DNA of 64,000 nt from GCA-2748575 sp965222725 (lineage in GTDB: Bacteria > Pseudomonadota > Gammaproteobacteria > Pseudomonadales > Ketobacteraceae). The translations under genes and the position numbers were made by a program. Location of the stretch: assembly GCA_965222725.1 (NCBI GenBank), contig OZ244969.1:3348001-3412000 (forward strand), read 5' to 3'. This document shows, piece after piece, positions 61,234 through 64,000 of the stretch (its first letter is position 1; the number at the start of each line of letters is the position of its first letter). The notes beneath the pieces are model-generated. The model was given only the letters and a program-made list of their open reading frames with translations, did no database searches and was not told the DNA's origin.

Positions 61234-61473
61234 TTTAATCCGGGGCTTTTTGCGGGCTGCATTAATGGGCTGCGATTATAGACTCTCAATAACGGGTCTT
61301 TCCATTGGTGTTGTGACCGGCCGGTCTGAAATGTATCCACAAACCACCCCTCCCTGTCAATCCTTCTTAAGTATACCGATGACCCGCGGTCGGTAAGGGT
61401 ACAATCCCCGCAGTACAGTTGTTCTAAGGGACTAGCAGCTGGTGGCCCACAATTCCCAGCCAAGGGTGGCGAA

Positions 61474-62223
61474 ATGACCGATGTAGCACAGACCGAACGG
61501 GAACCCAAGACAGGGAAGGCGGAAGCCCGGAAAGACAATTCCCCGGTGCAGCGCCCTGGCAAAGACTGGCCCGGGGTGATCTATATTGGCGTGTTCCTGT
61601 TTAATTCACTGGCTGTTTCACTGATAGAAAGTGTCTGGCTGTTGTTGCCATTGCTTGTGGTGCAGTGTTGTCTGTTTGTGGGATTGCAGGAACTGCTGGA
61701 CCTTGCTTCACAGCGCCGGTTTGCCCGGGGAAAGCTGTTTAATGAGTTTTGCGGAACCTGTGTGGGCGCTTTGCTTGGCTTTAACTTTGTCGCTTACCGA
61801 CAATCTGAGCTATCACTGCATGCCAACCGGCATGCGTTCTTGCGCATGGCCAGTTGCCCCGGCAGATGGCAACTGGTGAAAGGAATGTTCCTGCTCCCCT
61901 GGGTTCATCTGCGGCTGGTTTATCAGGTGAACTGCGCTGACCGCGAATATGTAAAAGCGATGGGCTTGCACAACCGGCGCCAACGTTGCCGGGATTCCAT
62001 GGTGGTGGTGTATTGCAGCCTGGCTTTGTTTGCTTTTATCGATCCTTATGCTGTTGCTTTTTGCTACTTGTTGCCTTTGGTGGCCAGTCTTTGGCTCGAT
62101 ACCTTTGTTGGGGGATCCGGGGTCCGTCTACCGAAAGCCGTCAGTCTTTTAATGCTGGGGCGGAATAAGTCTCACCAGAACGACAACCCGGAACTTTCCT
62201 GGTACCAGCAGATCCTACTGTGA
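61474..62223 (+). CDS. Membrane protein resembling a fatty-acid desaturase without histidine boxes
   Basis: A 249-residue membrane protein with about five hydrophobic segments. Its arrangement recalls membrane-bound desaturases: VWLLLPLLVVQCCLFVGLQELLDLASQRRF then GKLFNEFCGTCVGALLGFNFVAYRQSELSLHANRHAFL is laid out like box 1, the N-x-x-x-G helix and box 2. At the positions where desaturases have HDxxH and HxxHH it has QELLD and SELSLH, so the diiron site would be missing. The relationship is a visual inference. Function unknown. Confidence 0.6.
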   Translation: MTDVAQTEREPKTGKAEARKDNSPVQRPGKDWPGVIYIGVFLFNSLAVSLIESVWLLLPLLVVQCCLFVGLQELLDLASQRRFARGKLFNEFCGTCVGALLGFNFVAYRQSELSLHANRHAFLRMASCPGRWQLVKGMFLLPWVHLRLVYQVNCADREYVKAMGLHNRRQRCRDSMVVVYCSLALFAFIDPYAVAFCYLLPLVASLWLDTFVGGSGVRLPKAVSLLMLGRNKSHQNDNPELSWYQQILL

Positions 62224-62250
62224 ATATTTGTATTATTTACGGTACCCCGC

Positions 62251-62643
62251 TTGATTCCATTTCGAGTTGTGCGCCATACTTTTAGTGTTATTTCTCTTTG
62301 CCGGAGTCGTCACTTGGCAATTATCCTTCAGAAATCCTGGCTTCTACTGCATCTGCTTGTTTTTACAGCAGGTTTTGGCTATGGGTTTGCCAATGGTGAT
62401 GTTTCTGTTGCTGACGCCGACAAGGGCGCTTCTCCCTGGACGCTGGTTACATCGAGCAGCGTAGGCGCCGATGGGACGCCGGATGGCGAGGATGATGATG
62501 TCCTTTTTCTTGTCGGTGCTACCAAAACCTCTGCCTGTTTCGATGTCACCGAAACGGTATCTCAACCCTCAACCCTGCACCGGGTTCCCCGGTACGAGCT
62601 TCAGCCCCGCACTACCCAGGGCCCGCCTTTACTGACTGTCTGA
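62251..62643 (+). CDS. Small hypothetical exported protein
   Basis: An open frame of up to 130 residues, opening with TTG; a GTG at 62269 is another possible start. A hydrophobic segment (SWLLLHLLVFTAGFGYGFA, about residues 29-47) resembles a signal peptide, followed by an acidic stretch (DADKGASPW, TPDGEDDD) and a short Pro/Arg end. The overlapping plus frame at 62267-62464 is hydrophobic throughout and is the less likely alternative. No recognisable family; coding status is uncertain. Confidence 0.4.
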   Translation: MIPFRVVRHTFSVISLCRSRHLAIILQKSWLLLHLLVFTAGFGYGFANGDVSVADADKGASPWTLVTSSSVGADGTPDGEDDDVLFLVGATKTSACFDVTETVSQPSTLHRVPRYELQPRTTQGPPLLTV

Positions 62644-62721
62644 ATTTCTTCAATTGATGAACTAAATCTTGTCTTTCCCGGGCATACAGAGCCTGGGTTG
62701 TACCAATCTGAGGATACAGTC

Positions 62722-63315
62722 ATGACCAGTTATTATCATGCGATTGAGACTAGTCGTCTCAATGAAAAGCCTGTGCTTTGTGCAATGGCAAAGCGTAATA
62801 CTATCAATCTGGATTCACCCGCCATTGAATTGATGGAGGATTTTACCAGTATCAAGCCGGTTAACCTCTCCGATGCCATGCCGTACGAGAAGGTCAGGGA
62901 GTTTTTGTTTGATACGCATTCTTCCTATGCCTTTGTTACCAATCAGCAAAAGAAGGTGATCGGCTTTATTCCTATTGAGGATCTTTTGGGGTTGCACGCC
63001 ATGGCCAGAGCCAATGAATGTAATCTCAAACTCAGGGAGCTGAGCGCCAGGGATCTGATGGAGCCGATCCGTTCTTTGCCGGTGGCGAGTATGGACGAGG
63101 TGGCCCGCTCCAAGGTGGGAGACATTCTGCATACCTTTCGCCATCAGGTGGAGGATTTTCTGGTGGTAACCGAAAGCGAGTCGCCGGCAATTCGCGGATT
63201 GTTCAGTGCCCGGGCGTTGAATCAGGCTCTGGGGTTGAGCAATGAAACCCGCTTTCAGGCCCGCACTGTGTCTGATCTGGCACAGATAATTAACGGCCAC
63301 TATTCCCGTATCTAG
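62722..63315 (+). CDS. CBS-domain protein
   Basis: A 197-residue protein with two CBS-like units: AMPYEKVREFLFDTHSSYAFVTNQQKKVIGFIPIEDLLG and VGDILHTFRHQVEDFLVVTESESPAIRGLFSARALNQ. They are joined by the RELSARDLMEPIRSLP loop. The ATG at 62722 follows GAGG at good distance; the frame extends eight codons upstream. It lies just before nhaD and could sense nucleotide or ionic state for it, but that link is inference. Confidence 0.85.
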   Translation: MTSYYHAIETSRLNEKPVLCAMAKRNTINLDSPAIELMEDFTSIKPVNLSDAMPYEKVREFLFDTHSSYAFVTNQQKKVIGFIPIEDLLGLHAMARANECNLKLRELSARDLMEPIRSLPVASMDEVARSKVGDILHTFRHQVEDFLVVTESESPAIRGLFSARALNQALGLSNETRFQARTVSDLAQIINGHYSRI

Positions 63316-63334
63316 TCATCTTTAACACTAACCT

Positions 63335-63367
63335 CCGGCCTGTCAGTGGTGAGCGCTTTCAGGCCGG
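63335..63367 (+). terminator. Hairpin between the CBS gene and nhaD
   Basis: CCGGCCTG (63335-63342) and CAGGCCGG (63360-63367) form a perfect 8-bp stem with a 17-base loop, 20 bases before the nhaD ATG. No T-run follows; it may be an attenuator or a weak terminator. Confidence 0.4.
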
Positions 63368-63387
63368 TCCTCCTGGAGTCTCTGTTA

Positions 63388-64000
63388 ATGAAGCAGTTTG
63401 CTGTCGCTCTGTTTATGTTGTTTCCACTACAAGTTATGGCGTCCAACGGGAGCGGAGTGTCCCTGGATTTTACCGGCCACTGGATTGGTTATGCCACGCT
63501 GGCGATTTTTGGTCTGGCCTATCTGCTGGTGATTTTTGAAGAACAGCTGCATCTACACAAGTCCAAGCCGGTGTTGATTGCCGCGGGGTTAACCTGGATT
63601 CTTGTGGCCATTGGCTATGCCATGGCAGGGGAATCTCATCAGATAGCTGCCACCATAAGACACAACTTTCTGGAATACACGGAATTGTTTTTCTTCCTGC
63701 TGGTGGCGATGACTTATATTAACGCCATGATTGAGCGGGGCGTGTTTGAGGCATTGCGCGACTGGCTGGTGAAGAAAAACTTCAGTTACCGTGCACTGTT
63801 CTGGCTGACCGGTTTTCTCGCATTCTTTATTTCGCCAGTGGCGGATAACCTGACGACAGCACTTATCATGTGTGCAGTGGTGATGGCAGTTGGTAAAGAC
63901 AAGCCCGCGTTTATTTCTCTTTCCTGTATCAATATTGTCATTGCTTCCAATGCGGGTGGCGCCTTCAGCCCCTTCGGTGATATTACCACCCTGATGGTGT
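63388..64000 (+). CDS. nhaD: Sodium/proton antiporter NhaD, N-terminal part (3' end outside window)
   Basis: The first 204 residues of an NhaD-type antiporter: a signal-like first helix, then helices containing HWIGYATLAIFGLAYLLVIFEE, LFFFLLVAMTYINAMIERGVFEALRDWL, and the conserved core SPVADNLTTALIMCAVVMAVGKD...SNAGGAFSPFGDITTLM, typical of NhaD and its Arsenite-permease-like fold. It expels sodium in exchange for protons. A GGAG ribosome site precedes the ATG. The gene continues past the window. Confidence 0.94.
   Translation, partial: MKQFAVALFMLFPLQVMASNGSGVSLDFTGHWIGYATLAIFGLAYLLVIFEEQLHLHKSKPVLIAAGLTWILVAIGYAMAGESHQIAATIRHNFLEYTELFFFLLVAMTYINAMIERGVFEALRDWLVKKNFSYRALFWLTGFLAFFISPVADNLTTALIMCAVVMAVGKDKPAFISLSCINIVIASNAGGAFSPFGDITTLMV

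Noticed and set aside
1..64000. tRNA, rRNA or CRISPR arrays
   Set aside because: No tRNA-like cloverleaf, rRNA core sequence or regularly spaced repeats were noticed while reading both strands.

Overview
The window reads as chromosomal DNA of a free-living gammaproteobacterium. It is gene-dense with moderate-to-high GC. It carries tail-specific protease Prc, a TolC-type channel, FadH, TrhP, NhaD, a full run of type VI secretion (T6SS) membrane-complex genes, and many lipid-handling genes (a FadL-type porin, two acyl-CoA dehydrogenases, FadH, a haloalkane dehalogenase-like hydrolase). That mix suggests a marine or hydrocarbon-using lineage near Alcanivorax/Ketobacter/Marinobacter. This placement is inference from gene content only. 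I saw no rRNA, tRNA, CRISPR array, transposase or prophage.

Layout. 1-9 kb: truncated EAL phosphodiesterase, TolC, YqcC-like protein, HIT protein and Prc (1-base overlap), FadL-family porin, DUF503 protein, MDR oxidoreductase, then a gene-free stretch with a structured, terminator-ended candidate small RNA. 9-19 kb: SGNH lipoprotein hydrolase, alpha/beta hydrolase, a porin plus small PstS-like protein operon, FadH, an Ada-like repair protein and a MASE1-CHASE histidine kinase. 19-22.3 kb is an accessory patch: a PEP-CTERM protein, a ParDE toxin-antitoxin pair bracketed by short direct repeats and by a second partial copy of the PEP-CTERM gene tail plus terminator, a 43-bp palindrome, a CrtC/AttH-like lipoprotein and a BrnT toxin remnant. 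22-42 kb is mostly metabolic and housekeeping genes: acyl-CoA dehydrogenases, DUF4442 protein, 7TMR-DISM diguanylate cyclase, dehalogenase with TetR regulator, large lipoprotein hydrolase, truncated haemoglobin, DMT exporter, Rieske oxygenase, AmmeMemoRadiSam proteins A and B, DUF3422, FieF, CBS protein, a two-domain kinase and a META lipoprotein.

42-60.6 kb is the T6SS island. TagH(FHA)-TssJ-TssK-TssL-TssM-Stp1-Stk1 run in one direction in the order known from the HSI-II type of Pseudomonas aeruginosa. TrhP interrupts on the other strand. Then come Hcp, a cysteine-containing lipoprotein on the opposite strand, and a VgrG whose C-terminal extension ends in a deaminase-superfamily toxin-like domain (HAE...CxxC). 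A 4-nt overlap links it to a downstream candidate immunity gene with MORN/YwqK-like segments. Sheath, baseplate, ClpV and PAAR genes are not here. The same tandem motif, TTGYGCRR-N4-TTGCGCAR, lies upstream of tagH, tssK and hcp, which suggests shared control of the three T6SS transcription units.

60.5-64 kb: endonuclease V, a membrane protein that looks like a fatty-acid desaturase without its histidine boxes, a small exported protein, a CBS protein and the start of NhaD, which runs off the window.
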